Positions 1 through 11,549 of a DNA stretch of 64,000 bases are shown piece by piece (the stretch's first letter is position 1; every line of letters begins with the position of its first letter). The notes under the pieces are model-generated. The model worked only from the letters and a program-made list of their open reading frames with translations. It searched no databases and had not been told where the DNA came from. Origin of the DNA: Gordionus sp. m RMFG-2023 (taxonomy: Eukaryota > Nematomorpha > Gordioida > Chordodea > Parachordodidae); NCBI RefSeq assembly GCF_954871325.1, contig NC_088776.1, positions 54,020,569 to 54,084,568 on the forward strand, given 5' to 3'. Both the position numbers and the translations under genes were made by a program.

Positions 1-1827
1 CGCGATAAGTTGCAGGAACTGGACTATTAGATTCCACTTTATTCATCCAATGAGTGTTGGAGTAGAAGAATTTATTAGTTACTAACCCACGCACTGAATT
101 CAATCGATGTTTCATACTTTTGCTAATAAATTATAATTTAAAATGAGGGGTTTAGCGATTATTTTTAATATCGGATCGACCCGACTCGGTCGCTCGGATT
201 TTTATAAATTGAATTATCGATCAATTAATTTAGGATATAATGTTATGATTAAATCTTGGAGGGGGAGGGAGTATAGTATAATTAGTCCATTAGCTTTATA
301 AGCGTGCATATTAATTTTATTGGTTCATTATTCTATTTCCCTTATTAGACAATTTCATATTCTTATAAGTAAAAACCGGATCAGTTTATATCTGTGTGGA
401 GCTGATATCAACTAGACATCGGTAAAACCACGTAATATCAGTCTTTAAAAAGCTGTAATTGTTATGCATCCTATTTAAAAACTATAGAAAACTTTGCTTC
501 TATTCTATCTTAAGTAGAAAATGAGTTAACGATTTTTTTTTTTAAAGTAAATTCTAAGAAATAAAAAAACTCTTTTTAAAAAATGGGTTTTTTTTTAGAA
601 AATTAATTTTGATTTTAAATAAATTTACCATAAATATTTATTTAAAGTATTTTTTATGCTAGTAAATCTTATAAATAACACCTGGTCCTTACCAAACCAA
701 AAACCTTTTTTTCAAAAAAAATAAGAAAAAATTTATAAAATTCGCCAAAATAAATCAAATGCTTTATAATTAGAAATATATTATTTAAATAATCAATTTT
801 TTTGGAATTATTAATAATTTTCAAATCAACTCCTCTAAAAAAACGGGCGATTAAAATAATATACTACGAGGTGGTATGAAGCAATAATGGGATTAAAACC
901 TTATGCGGCATTTATTCTAACCATGATTCGTTGAAGCGATGCGAAATAAACCGTTAACGAAATCACAAATGATTCGTCGCAGCGATAATACTTTTGAAAT
1001 ATATGTAAATATCTTTCGTTATTTCACCATTTCGCCCAGTATATCGGCTTATTACGTAAATGCATCTCTTGGCCGAATCGCTCTTACTATAAATGCAGCC
1101 TTAGGGTGGTACTTTAATTTTTTTTAAATTCAATAGGGTAATACCTAGTGATCTGCATAGGGCTTAATTAATCAAGCCCGACCCGGCCAAAAATTTTGTT
1201 TTCCCGGCCCGAACCCCAATTTTTTTAAAAAAAGTTATTCCGGTCAGGCCCGAATTTATTTAAATATAGAAATTAATTTTTTTTAAAAAGATATATATAT
1301 CATATGGCGTTTAGTTTCTACAAATAAAATTATAATATTTTTATATATTAGCGCCTTTTTTGATATAATATAATTCAACATAGAATTGATTATTTTAAAA
1401 TTTTTCCAAGGCTAGACCCGACCAGATACTTAGATCTCTACCTCCTCCTCACCCTTAAAAAAATATAATAATTATTATTGCTCATCGTTATCTTTAACTT
1501 TCATTCAATAAATCTATTAATATTAATACCCATGAAAAGTGTATAGGAATAGGAGGGTCCTCTTTAATTATAGGATTTTGATCGTATTTTCTTCCATTTT
1601 GCATCAATATTAATAGGAATTTATATGCAGGTAATTATTCTATTTATACATTTATTTAATATATTTCCAAGTAATGTTTTATCAATATTTACGCTATAAT
1701 TTTAATTTACAACTATTAAATGGACCAATCAGAAAATTGGACGATCAAGTGACTACGATTATAATTAGTCAAACCATAGAAATATGTTACCGATGTAAAA
1801 AGCAAAAAAATTAACAGAACGTCCCCG
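1..1827. other. AT-rich stretch without a supported gene
   Basis: No exon with convincing protein similarity was found. The stretch holds A/T homopolymers and, around 1155-1255, a GC-richer phrase rich in GGCCCGAAC-type words that recurs in similar form near 17.3, 54.05 and 55.5 kb, so it is probably an old dispersed repeat. An open frame at 939-1127 (62 codons) has no recognisable domain, and the DNA around 920-990 carries two imperfect copies of an ATGATTCGT..AGCGAT word. I see nothing else to annotate. Confidence 0.4.
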
Positions 1828-3195
1828 TCAGGAATTTTTACGAAGGTTACCCGGCTCGAATATTTTTAATCGCTTAGCTAGATTTTGCGCAAAATATTTT
1901 GACGAGCTCAACGCTGGCCTGAAGTTCCCAACACAAATTTTAGAGCTTAGAATATCTCGTCCTTGCAAACTAAAGTCTTTGAGCACTAAATGACGATCTA
2001 AAACAGTTCCGATAAATTTGTAATCAATATCCTTAAATCGCCGATTTTCTGCAGCTATTTTATTGATCAACAGAACAGGTATTTAGAAATTTGGTAAAAA
2101 AAAAATAACATAAGATATATTAAAAAGACGGTGTGTATCTCAAATTATAAAATAAGGTTAAAATCATATGTCGTATCAAAAATAATTTTTTATATGATTA
2201 GATGCTAAATCTACAAATCTAATTTAATATTAATTTAATTCCTTCTTTACGTTAATATTTTTTTTAAATTGGTAGTGGACATTAAAAAAAAATACACTAA
2301 AAATCAGTAGTGACAACAATTAAGCAAAGTAGTTTTTTTTCTTCATAGAAAATTATTACGGTTCGGTGTACAAATTTTTCAGGTCGGGGCGTAAAACCTT
2401 TTCAAAAATTTGCATATAGGAGTACACATAACATCTACTCTAACTATCACCTGACACACAGGAGCCTAAAATTTCCTTAAAAATTTTTTCAAATGAAATA
2501 TACATAAATTTTGATATTTGTTAAAAATCGAGCAGAGTAAAAAAGAAATTATTCATAATCGATGAAAAGCAAATGGTGCCAATGTTCTAGGGATAAATTT
2601 TATTTTTGTCAAGTTGGCAAACGATTACTTTTGTTTTACTCTCAGGTTAAATATAATAATTATTGTTTGGCTTAAAATAGCGGTATTTTTAATTTGACCA
2701 AATGCGAAGAATAGTTAAATAGACTGGCATTGCCTTTTACCTAATATAGATGAAGACTAATGGTAAAAAGCATTACGAGTTCTTCGAAAAAAAAATAAAT
2801 GATTTATTCGATAGAAATACTCCCTCCTCAAGAGCTAGCGAGCAAGTGACCGCCACTAGAGTTCAACATTATAGAAAAATAAAGATTTATCATTGAAATA
2901 TAATGCATATGCAGTGAAATTAAATAAGGTCTTTACTATGATCATTCATTCATAAATATGATTATATTCCCCCCCCCTTTCCTAAATTTAGTGTTAAGTG
3001 CTAGAAGAAAATCATGAAACCTAAATTATCATCATTATTGGTTATTTTTTTATAGAATATATTACTAATTTTTATAAGAGTTGCGAGACTTTCTTTACAA
3101 GTAGAATAGCAGAAGTAGAAGACCTTCCTTCCAGATCCGTTTGAGATCGAGTGAGCGTCATTAGAATTTACTTTATCAGCAGGAGTAGGAGACAT
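1828..3195 (-). CDS. possible two-exon small gene, product unknown
   Basis: I do not recognise this product. A first exon would start at the ATG at 3195 (beginning MSPTPADK) and end at a GTAAAG donor near 3101; a second would begin after an AATAG acceptor near 2052 and run to the stop at 1828. The two join in phase, giving about 107 residues. Composition in both exons is less AT-biased than the flanks, which is the main support. No signal peptide, membrane segment or known motif is visible. It could equally be two unrelated chance frames or remains of a transposon gene, so confidence is low. Confidence 0.25.
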
Positions 3196-3354
3196 TAAGA
3201 ATTTATTTTAAAACGCAATTTATTTTAATATTAATGCAACTAGATATATAAAACTTTTCATTAAAAAAACCATAACTTCGAATTAAAATTAAAAAGTTAC
3301 TTATAAAAATATTTTTATATATTATATATGTTAGCGGTAATCTCTTTTTTCCGA

Positions 3355-3650
3355 CAATGTGTTATTTTTTCAACAATGAATCTTTTGATCTCGTTTTTTA
3401 ACATTTTTCTAATTTTACCAGAAAGGTATTCCATCAAGTTTGGAATACCTAACCTATGAATTTCAGACAATTTTGCCATTTTTAATTTTCCCATATATAT
3501 TAAATGACTCAAAGGGTTATGGCAAAATTGTCTACAATTCACAAGTTAAGTATTTTAAACTTGCTGGAATACATTTCCTTTAAAATTAGATTTTTAAATT
3601 TTAAAAAACGCGGTCCAAAAATGATTCAAAGTTGAAAAAATAACACATTG
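3355..3650. mobile_element. foldback (MITE-like) element with nested hairpins
   Basis: A perfect 20-bp inverted repeat bounds this segment: CAATGTGTTATTTTTTCAAC at 3355-3374 and its reverse complement at 3631-3650, with imperfect matching continuing inward. Inside sit a second perfect 15-bp inverted repeat (3465-3479 with 3519-3533) and a short GGTATTCC/GGAATACC hairpin (3425-3449). No clear target duplication flanks it, so the superfamily is not assigned. An open frame on the minus strand (3542-3315) lies wholly within the palindrome and is probably incidental. Confidence 0.6.
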
Positions 3651-4600
3651 CCTATAACATTTAAACATAAAATTCGGTCCCTTTTATAGGGAAAATAAAA
3701 GGCGCAATAATAAATATAATTTGTTTTAACGCATTCATAAAAAAATATCATCTGTCTAAAGTCAATTTGTACTATCTCATATAATTGTGGATAAAACCAA
3801 CCCCCCCCCCATACTACTCGGGATTCTAATTATACCCTCGGAATAAGGACAATCTCATGGACCTAACTATATAGTTTGTAATTTAGGAATACCTTAGTAA
3901 GGAATTCTAAAAGGAAACACAAATGGTCACATGTTTACTTTCCGTGTATTTTAAAACTAAACCAAAGAGGGACATGAAAAAAAAAACTAGGTCATACATT
4001 AAAATTAACCTAAGGGCAAAAAAAAATATTAAGACAATATTAAACCAACTAATTTTAAAAAAATGGAAATACAGGGTACAAATTTGGATGGTCGGGGATG
4101 ACAAAAACAAAATTCTAACCGGGTCGTTCTTAAAAATTTTGCTATTTGAAAACCTTTACTGTGTCTAGAATCGTTGTAACCGTCATGATTCGATTGAACC
4201 AAAATTATCTTTAGAAATTTAAGATTAAGGATAAAGACAAAACCCCACCGAGCCCCAAAAGCCGGACCCATCAACTGTATCCGGGAGAAGGGTTGAATCG
4301 ATATTTCGGACTGGGCCAGGAATTTTTTTGATAGGTAGAGTAGATAGGGTTAGAAATATTTTTTACTATAATCTCGAATTTAATCAGTGATATCAATAAA
4401 TTGATAGTTTGATCGCAAATTATTTTTAAAATTATGTTTATTTTAGAGAGTATTTCTTATAAAATACCAAAAAAATAAATGGAATTAATTCTGTACATTA
4501 CCCTTTAAGTAATATAAATAAAAATAAATATTAGCATTTTATATTGTGTGATGATAAAATTTTGGAGATGGATCCACTTTTATATCATTATAGGTAGTTA
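3651..4600. other. AT-rich stretch, nothing recognised
   Basis: Overlapping open frames on both strands at 3907-4274 have low-complexity translations and no domain. A C-homopolymer lies near 3801. No exon or repeat boundary could be supported. Confidence 0.4.
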
Positions 4601-4602
4601 TC

Positions 4603-6365
4603 ATTAAACGGCTCGATTTTTAAAAATGGATAACCCAGTGACGAAGTATCAAGTTTACTACTAGGGAAGCAATCAAAAAAAATTTTTATTTTTATTTTGG
4701 TCAAACTCAAACCACAAAAACATTAAGATTTATAAATAAGTGGTATTCGTCTTTGTTTTTGAGTAAAATGATCAAGTACTGCATTATAAAAGTTATTGCT
4801 AGATTTTAAATTTTTTAATAATTTTTTTCAATAGAAATCAAAGATAGATTCGATAATCGATTTTGGCTCATCCTGTTTCTTCAATAAGATTTGATTCTTT
4901 TAAAGATGAAAAATTCTGTTCTGCACTTGCTGTTGTTGAAGCCAAAGTTAAGATGAATTTGCATAATTTAAAAACTCTTTAAACTTTTCATCAAATCGGT
5001 GCACATTAAAATTCAAGTATTTCATTAACATTCTTTTTCTTTCTAAATTTAACATCCCGAAACACTACCTTTAATTCGGTTTCCAGCTTGTGTAAGTCGA
5101 AAAATTGAGAATAAGTGCCGTTTAAATTATCAAATAAATATTTTGGGAAATTGATTATTTGTAATTTACTAATATCTAACAATTAGACGAATTTAATATA
5201 TTTTGGTGTAAGACATATAAAATAGAATTAATCAAATCATTTTGAATATTGCTTGATAGTACAATAAAAACTGCACTATTTCTAAATAATGTTTCAATAG
5301 TAAATTTTCTTCCGCGAGCAAATAAATTAATACAATATAATTTCCCTTATTTACTGAATTAGAAGTATCATCATCACCACGGAATACGAGCTCCTGAATT
5401 CGAAGAAAACATATAGAGTTGATCAATATTTTCAATATTTCTCTATTTGATTTGACTTTAGAATTATGCTGTTCGATTGATATTTTGCGCATCGAATCTA
5501 TCATATTTTCAATACGATTTTGGCCAAATGTTTTTAATTGAATCATCGACTGCAAATGAGCGGTTGATTCTTTGCCGTTTAACTGCCTTTGAAAAATTAT
5601 TCATATCCGAAAATCCTTTATCATTCCAAACATATTTTTTCTTTGGGAATAATAGGCATGACCAATAATATAGAGAATTAGAAAATTCACATCCAGTGAG
5701 CCATTCATATTTTTCATATTTATCGATAGAAAAATTACGGGTGCAAGTTTCGATTTCTTTTTGTAAGTTTTGGTCTTTCTTTTTCAATAATCAATTTTTT
5801 CGCATCAAAATTTCTTGAGCAAAATGATAATGTTAATAAATTTTCAATATAACAATTACAATTATTAAACATTAATTAAGGATAAAAAAACGAAAAATTT
5901 TTTATTTTAAAAAAGTAAGGGAAAAAATATTATATAAAAAAATTTATTTCTCTTTTACTTATTAAAAAATAAGCATTTTTTTATTTACTACCCCAATGCT
6001 TATTTTTTAATGGTAAAATTACACAATACCATGGCATGATTTTCTCTTTATTTATTAAAAAACCATGTATATTTTTTTTAACATAGTAAAAATGATAGTA
6101 AATTTTTGTTTAGTTTATTTAGAATATTACAAAGATTATATTAATTTATTTAAAAATTTTGTAAGAAAAATTTTAAGGGAAGCAATGCTTCCCTTGCTTC
6201 TATGGACACTTCGTCACTGGGTTAACCCAATATTAGCATTATGTAACCCTAGAGATTTTGCTCATAAATCATAGAAAAGTTTGGACATCTATTTGTGTAA
6301 TATTTTTTGGTTAAAATATTGTGTTAGCATTTATATAGATCAAACCTTATTTACAAAACTAATTA
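4603..6365. mobile_element. TA-foldback MITE copy, split by a hAT insertion
   Basis: The left piece (about 4603-4627) reads AAACGGCTCGATTTTT, the terminal sequence of the roughly 210-bp foldback family described under the other copies. The right piece (6228 to about 6365) continues with the family's interior phrase GATTTTGCTCAT and TGGTTAAAATATTG. A complete hAT-type element separates the two pieces. The outer right terminus is degraded, so that boundary is approximate. Confidence 0.6.
4636..6219 (-). mobile_element. hAT transposon, decayed, with ZMYM1/TTF-type transposase remnant
   Basis: Termini read CAGTGACGAAGT at 4636 and ACTTCGTCACTG ending at 6219, flanked by 8-bp duplications GGATAACC (4628-4635) and GGTTAACC (6220-6227), one mismatch, as expected for hAT. 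The minus strand encodes three parts of a transposase: a TTF-type zinc-finger segment at 5787-5550 (YEWLTGCEF.., YWSCLLFPKKKYVW); a DUF4371-like segment at 5555-5232 (SNREILKILINSICFL, ELVFRGDDDTSNSVNKGN); and a hAT C-terminal dimerisation motif near 4990-4870 (ILTLASTTASAEQNFSSL). The first two parts are in different frames and the RNase H-like core between the second and third is missing, so it cannot make a working transposase. At 1584 bp it is about half the length of an autonomous copy. Confidence 0.85.
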
Positions 6366-6926
6366 AAGGTTCAAAATAGTGTTTGGTAACACTGCTTAAG
6401 TGGTGGTAGAGAATCCTAACTGTGAACAATATTTGATGCTTATAGTAATTGGAAATTATTTTTAATAATATATTAATTGCTGAGTTCAATGAAGGTTAGT
6501 TAGCTGGATATTGAAAAAAATGTATAACAAAGGAAATTTGGTTATAATATTTTTTTTAACAATTATATCAATTCAAGTAATTATATATTAACTTATTTTT
6601 ATTATAATGTAATTATTACTTATGCTGCCTTTAAATCTTTTTCATTAATTGATTATTTGACAAAATTTTCAGAGAGCTTTGATATAAATTCCTTAAAAAT
6701 ATAACTAATTATACAATTTATGAAAGCTTATTTTACATGTATCTGTTTGAAAATTGGGGATTGATTTTTATTTCTATATGCACCTAAACAAATATAAATA
6801 GCTTTATTTATTGAACTAATCATAATAAACAAAATTATCTATATAAAAAGAAATAATACTACATAATTTATAATAAAAAAAATTATATTGAGTGGACGTG
6901 GATGGATTAGATTGTCATTTTAATCA
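6228..6926. other. STIMATE 3' flank
   Basis: After the MITE remnant this stretch holds no recognisable exon. TTTATT at 6803-6808 is AATAAA on the minus strand, about 120 nt past the STIMATE stop, and is the likely polyadenylation signal of that gene. Confidence 0.5.
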
Positions 6927-7688
6927 CTATTCCTCAATTAAGTTAGTATTGCAATCAGAATCAATCTTTTTATCAACATTCTTATATCGAATATTAGTGT
7001 AAAACTTCATGTCTTCTTCACCATGTTTCCTTATATGTATATGCTTGTTCATTAACATATTATCAATTATCCAAAACATCAATATGTTGATGAACAGTGG
7101 AATTATCAAAACTACTAGTGCAACTTCAATTTTTGGATTATTAATAGGTATAGTGAGATAACCGAATATATTTTTAAAAAATTTGAATTGTATTAAAATA
7201 GTAATAAAAATTTTCTCTATTATCATTATAGCAATATAAATACCACATTGTCTAAGCCAATATAAAAGAGAAGGAGGTTTTCCGTAGGAACCAAATTTTA
7301 AGGATTTATAACCTTTCAATTTTACAGTGTATTGAAAAAATTTTAACAAAGCAAATATTATCACCAATCCAACTGTTGAATCCATAAGAAAATTTGTAAT
7401 ATACCATGTACAGGGATCTCCATGAAATATATCAGATAAAAATATATTTGCAAAATGTATCACTAAGGCTCCTATAGCTTGCTTTGATGTGTCAAAAAAC
7501 CAGATAAGCCAGGGCCTGCGTTCGAATAAAGGTTCGAAATATCTTTTTAATATTAATGATGCAAATGCTAGTATTCCCAAAACAAATTGAACCATCATCC
7601 CATAGGAATCTGTCAACGCCCCATGGGGACAATGAGAATTTATATCATCGTTTTGCAATTTTATTAAAATACTTACATTATTAGGCAT
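6927..7688 (-). CDS. STIMATE: STIMATE (TMEM110) homologue, ER store-operated calcium entry regulator
   Basis: Homologues are multipass ER membrane proteins at ER-plasma membrane junctions that bind STIM1 and promote its activation in store-operated calcium entry. The 253-residue product has the family signatures in order: a first membrane segment with LILKRYFEP (residues 43-51), ERRPWLIWFFDTSKQA, HFANIFL, a CTWYITNFLMDSTVG segment, SLKFGSYGKPP, MIIEK, and PFLINILMFWIIDN-like sequence near residues 200-213. The start is the first Met of the frame, and the open frame is uninterrupted with no intron. The human protein is about 40 residues longer; this copy ends after an acidic tail (DSDCNTNLIEE) and lacks the long basic C-terminal region. 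It is divergent from the RUSF1 gene across a 513-bp spacer. Family assignment is firm; the calcium role is inferred from vertebrate work. Confidence 0.9.
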   Translation of the reverse strand: MPNNVSILIKLQNDDINSHCPHGALTDSYGMMVQFVLGILAFASLILKRYFEPLFERRPWLIWFFDTSKQAIGALVIHFANIFLSDIFHGDPCTWYITNFLMDSTVGLVIIFALLKFFQYTVKLKGYKSLKFGSYGKPPSLLYWLRQCGIYIAIMIIEKIFITILIQFKFFKNIFGYLTIPINNPKIEVALVVLIIPLFINILMFWIIDNMLMNKHIHIRKHGEEDMKFYTNIRYKNVDKKIDSDCNTNLIEE

Positions 7689-8201
7689 TCGATTTATTTA
7701 TTTTGTAAAAAATTTTAATCAATAAAGTTATTTATATATTACTTATAAGATTTAAAATCATTGCTACTGTCGATGTTGGCACAGCTGGCAAATTCGAATC
7801 TTATCTTATACTATCTAGCACGTTGGTCAAAGACTTGCCCAAAATGAGCAAATGTGAATTGTTTATTAAAATCATTAAATTAACAGTAGTCATATATCTT
7901 TTATATAATAATTTTGCAAATATTATATTTTCCTTATTTTGAGCAGTTAGTAAAATTTTAAAATTTTAAATACTAAAAGGTTTTTTTACATATCTCTGAT
8001 ATAACAGCTGTCATCATAATATTTCGGGTATATTCAATAATCTATTTTACCAGATGCGATGTTACACCGTATTTATGGTATAAATGCAATTTTCTACCTA
8101 TTGCATATTTTTTTGTAAAAAATTTAATGTATATAACAAATATTAAAGTTTTAGTGTATTATATTTAGAATTTGCATTAAAGATATTTATCTTATTTCAT
8201 T
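7689..8201. promoter_or_regulatory. bidirectional promoter candidate between STIMATE and RUSF1
   Basis: The two genes start head to head with 513 bp between their ATG codons, so both 5' untranslated regions and promoters must lie here. The stretch is AT-rich, with a GC-richer patch near 7765-7850 (CGATGTTGGCACAGCTGGC and nearby). No specific factor site is claimed. Confidence 0.5.
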
Positions 8202-10202
8202 ATGCATATACAAGAGATTTTTAAGTCAGAATTAAAGCATGTATTAAATTATAATGATGAAACTTCAGAAAAAATAGAATTTTTGACTTGTGAAAATACA
8301 AATCAAATCTCTCCTTTCAAACTGCAATTGGAGGAAAATATATTTAAAAATCTTTTCTACAATCAATTTAAAAAATTTGTTCAATTTCTTACAAATGTAT
8401 TTTTACCTAAAGGATATCCAGAATCAGTGAGTCCTGATTACCTATCCTACCAGATTTGGGATTCAGTTCAAGCTTTTTGTAGTTCTATCTGTGGAACATT
8501 ATCAACTAGAGCAGTTTTAACTGGATTAGGAGTTGGAGATCCATTTGCCACACCATTGGGTGCTACTTTTAATTGGATTATCAAAAATGGAGCAGGTATG
8601 TTGGGGGGAATATCATTTGCTGTATTTGCTGGAGAAAGGCTTGACTCAAATTTGAAACAATGGAGACTTTTTGCTGATTTTGTCAATGATGCTGCACTGG
8701 CCCTAGAGATGATGACTCCTTTTTTTGTTTCCTCATTATTATTATCAAAAATATGGATTTTTTTAAAGCATATAAATTATCTAGCCTTTAATTTTCTGCT
8801 TAGGTATCCCATTTTGGTTATTCTCCAAGCCATAGCCTATATAGCTACTAATACCTGCTTAGCCTATAGATATGGAAGTGGTGATAATTGCACATTTTTA
8901 CAACTCCAACTGCAGAAATTAAGTGATTCAAGAAAACTTATGTCATTTAACCCTACCAACATCACATCTCCCTCTATGGACAATGTATTAGGACCCCGAA
9001 GCATAATAAACTGGCCTCTCATAACCTTGTTATGCTTTTCTAGTGTTGCTCAAGCATGTGTGGGAGTTGCAGGTTCAGCTACCCGTGCTGCTCTTGTACA
9101 ACATCAGTCTAGGGCCTCTAATATTGCTGATGTTGCAGCCAAAGATAGTAGTCAAGAAACTCTTGTCAACCTTTTAGCCCTATTAGCTTCTATCCTTTTT
9201 GTTCTGCCATTACTTGATAATAATAGGTTGAACAAACTCTGCATAACTTGGATAAGTTTTGTATTCCTCATCTCCTTTCATTTATATGCTAATTATCGGG
9301 CCATGAAGAATATAAACATGGTGAAGGTCAATGCTAGAAGATACAAAAGCTTGGTGATAGCCTTTTTGAGTCAGGTGGGTCTGGAGACAAGCCCAAATAA
9401 ATTTTTTGAAAAGATGAGAAAATTTAGAAATGAAAAATATCATACTATGTCTCCAAAATTTATAAACAAATCTGAAAGTTTGTGGACTGGAAATGATAAT
9501 TTTGAATATCATTATTTAGCTAAAGATGGTGGAATCAAACTTTCAACATTAGGTTGGGAACACTATGTTAAGATGGGTATCAGATTTTCTGATGTTATTA
9601 CTGAACAAGAATTTTCAATATGCAGTAATATTTATGATGTACTTAAACATGCCACTCCTGATGAATTCACAGCTCAAAATATAGAACATTCCCATTACTT
9701 TAATTATGTTTTAGTTGCCAAACCTTTTAGGCAGTCTTGCTTAACCTTAAATACCTTAGCAATTTTATCTTTAGTAATTAGGCTAATATTTATCCTTCCA
9801 TGTATGTTATTCTTTCAACCACTTCTCCATATATACAATGCATATTCAGGTAAAAGTATAAAATTTATTAGCTTCCTTGACAAATTGATTTCTTTCAATA
9901 GACCTATAAACAAATATTTCGTTTTTATAGCTTTGCATTCCTCTGCCAAGGCTCGAGATCAATTAATGGCGTTATTTCAAACTGAATGCTTTTATTTCTT
10001 TATGGCTCAAAAGGCTTTGAAAGGAGAAAATGATCCAGAACCCTCAACACACAAGAATAACATAATCAATGCCATTAAAACAAGTGCTACATTTACCCAA
10101 AAATGTTTTGGCGATTTTTATGATATTTGTCAGGAGAAATATGGATGGGATTTTGATACAGTTTTATTCAATTGTGGAGAGTGGAGGTTTCGAATTCAAT
10201 GA
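8202..10202 (+). CDS. RUSF1: RUS family protein (DUF647), RUSF1 homologue
   Basis: This is a member of the root-UVB-sensitive family, predicted multipass membrane proteins of poorly known biochemical function (RUS1/RUS2 in plants act in early seedling UV-B responses; the animal member is uncharacterised). The 666-residue frame has the conserved block VFLPKGYPESVSPDYLSYQIWDSVQAF split here as VFLPKGYPESVSPDY then LSYQIWDSVQAF (residues 67-93), the AVLTGLGVGD motif, KQWRLFADFVND, and then GSATRAALVQHQSRASNIAD followed by KDSSQETLVNLLALLAS. The C-terminus (YGWDF..GEWRFRI) matches the family's closing segment, so it is full length. It is about 200 residues longer than the human protein because of two insertions, one between the N-terminal core and the GSATRAAL motif, one near residues 510-620. 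No intron. AATAAA at 10300-10305 is the probable polyadenylation signal. Confidence 0.92.
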   Translation: MHIQEIFKSELKHVLNYNDETSEKIEFLTCENTNQISPFKLQLEENIFKNLFYNQFKKFVQFLTNVFLPKGYPESVSPDYLSYQIWDSVQAFCSSICGTLSTRAVLTGLGVGDPFATPLGATFNWIIKNGAGMLGGISFAVFAGERLDSNLKQWRLFADFVNDAALALEMMTPFFVSSLLLSKIWIFLKHINYLAFNFLLRYPILVILQAIAYIATNTCLAYRYGSGDNCTFLQLQLQKLSDSRKLMSFNPTNITSPSMDNVLGPRSIINWPLITLLCFSSVAQACVGVAGSATRAALVQHQSRASNIADVAAKDSSQETLVNLLALLASILFVLPLLDNNRLNKLCITWISFVFLISFHLYANYRAMKNINMVKVNARRYKSLVIAFLSQVGLETSPNKFFEKMRKFRNEKYHTMSPKFINKSESLWTGNDNFEYHYLAKDGGIKLSTLGWEHYVKMGIRFSDVITEQEFSICSNIYDVLKHATPDEFTAQNIEHSHYFNYVLVAKPFRQSCLTLNTLAILSLVIRLIFILPCMLFFQPLLHIYNAYSGKSIKFISFLDKLISFNRPINKYFVFIALHSSAKARDQLMALFQTECFYFFMAQKALKGENDPEPSTHKNNIINAIKTSATFTQKCFGDFYDICQEKYGWDFDTVLFNCGEWRFRIQ

Positions 10203-11549
10203 ATGAAATTTTATAAAGATTTTGCAATTTTTTTTTAATATTATTTGGGTATAGTGTGTAATATCATAAATTAAAATACTTGTAAAATTTTATTAGCTCA
10301 ATAAAAAAAATTTGTTGGGTCATATTATTCACCTTATAGATGGTAAACTCTATGTCAAGATGGCCAAAAAAATATAGTTAGATTGAGGCCTAAGTTTTTT
10401 TAAAAAGCTTATTAGGGAAGAAATCTCAACCCTCAGGCTATTTATTTTAATGCCATATAAATATTCAGCAATAACTTTGATAATTTGATGATGTTTTTCT
10501 ATTTTTAGAGATATTTCCCACCGTTATTTTTAATAAGCTTTTCTTATTTATTTTTTTAAATTTCATTTTATAAATTGTGATATTCAATCCGGCAAATAAG
10601 AATAGAAAGAAAATTTAAGATTGATATTTTTCGGGCTTCGACTTAGGCTTATATTTTATTTATGATGAAGGCTCTAGTCTCGAACTTTTTGTTATATGGA
10701 TTTAATGTTTCACGAATAAAAAATAAAATTCAGGCCAAGCATAAAAATTTATGAAGGTTTTTTGAGGGGGTTTAAAAACTCTAAAATTAATGTTCAATAT
10801 TTATTTTTTATTGAAGGGTGCCCGCCTAGTATAGCCGGCCTCACGTGCTAATAGCTCAACTCAAGATTTTTTTTTTAATTGCATGGGACGAATAGAAATT
10901 TAAATTAATCAGATGTTTTTAACGATAATTTCCTTGAGTTGGGCCATAATCCACCTTACATACATTCGGCTTGATAATTTTTTATTTGTATTCATTTTGA
11001 ATTTTCGGTAAAAGAAAAAAATATTTAAAATACTATTTCATTATTTCTATAAAAAAATTTGTAGTTAGTATTAAAAGCGCTGTATATTTATATCAATGAC
11101 GTTAAATGTTCGTAATTTTCGTTCAAATTTTTTTTGATTCATAATTTACGTCTATCTTTATTACTTGCTTGCACCCCTCTATTTCGCACTCAGGGCATTG
11201 AATTTATAAGATTTCAATAAACTTCCTAGAGAAAAGAATTTTATATATCGTCACATGAGAATTAGATTAATCTATAGCCACTTTTTGTCAAAAATCACTT
11301 TATTTTACATAAATAAATTTTTTATAATTTTACTATTCTAATTCACATAAAAATTCGAAATATATATAAAATAAGTTAAATTATAGCCACTACAAGGTTA
11401 AATATCCTGTTGAAAACAATAGAAACTTTCCTATAAAAATGCAAAAAGTGGAGATGGAATAATCTAATTCTCGGGCGACAATAATTATAAAAATAAAAAT
11501 TTTTTAACGAATATTTTCGGCGTTTTTTGAAAAAGAAGAATAACTGTTA

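Noticed and set aside
939-1127. 62-codon open frame
   Set aside because: No domain, no splice context and no codon bias beyond the local composition.
1155-1260. Coding or CpG-type feature in the GGCCCGAAC-rich phrase
   Set aside because: Similar phrases recur near 17.3, 54.05 and 55.5 kb, so a dispersed repeat explains it better; boundaries could not be set.
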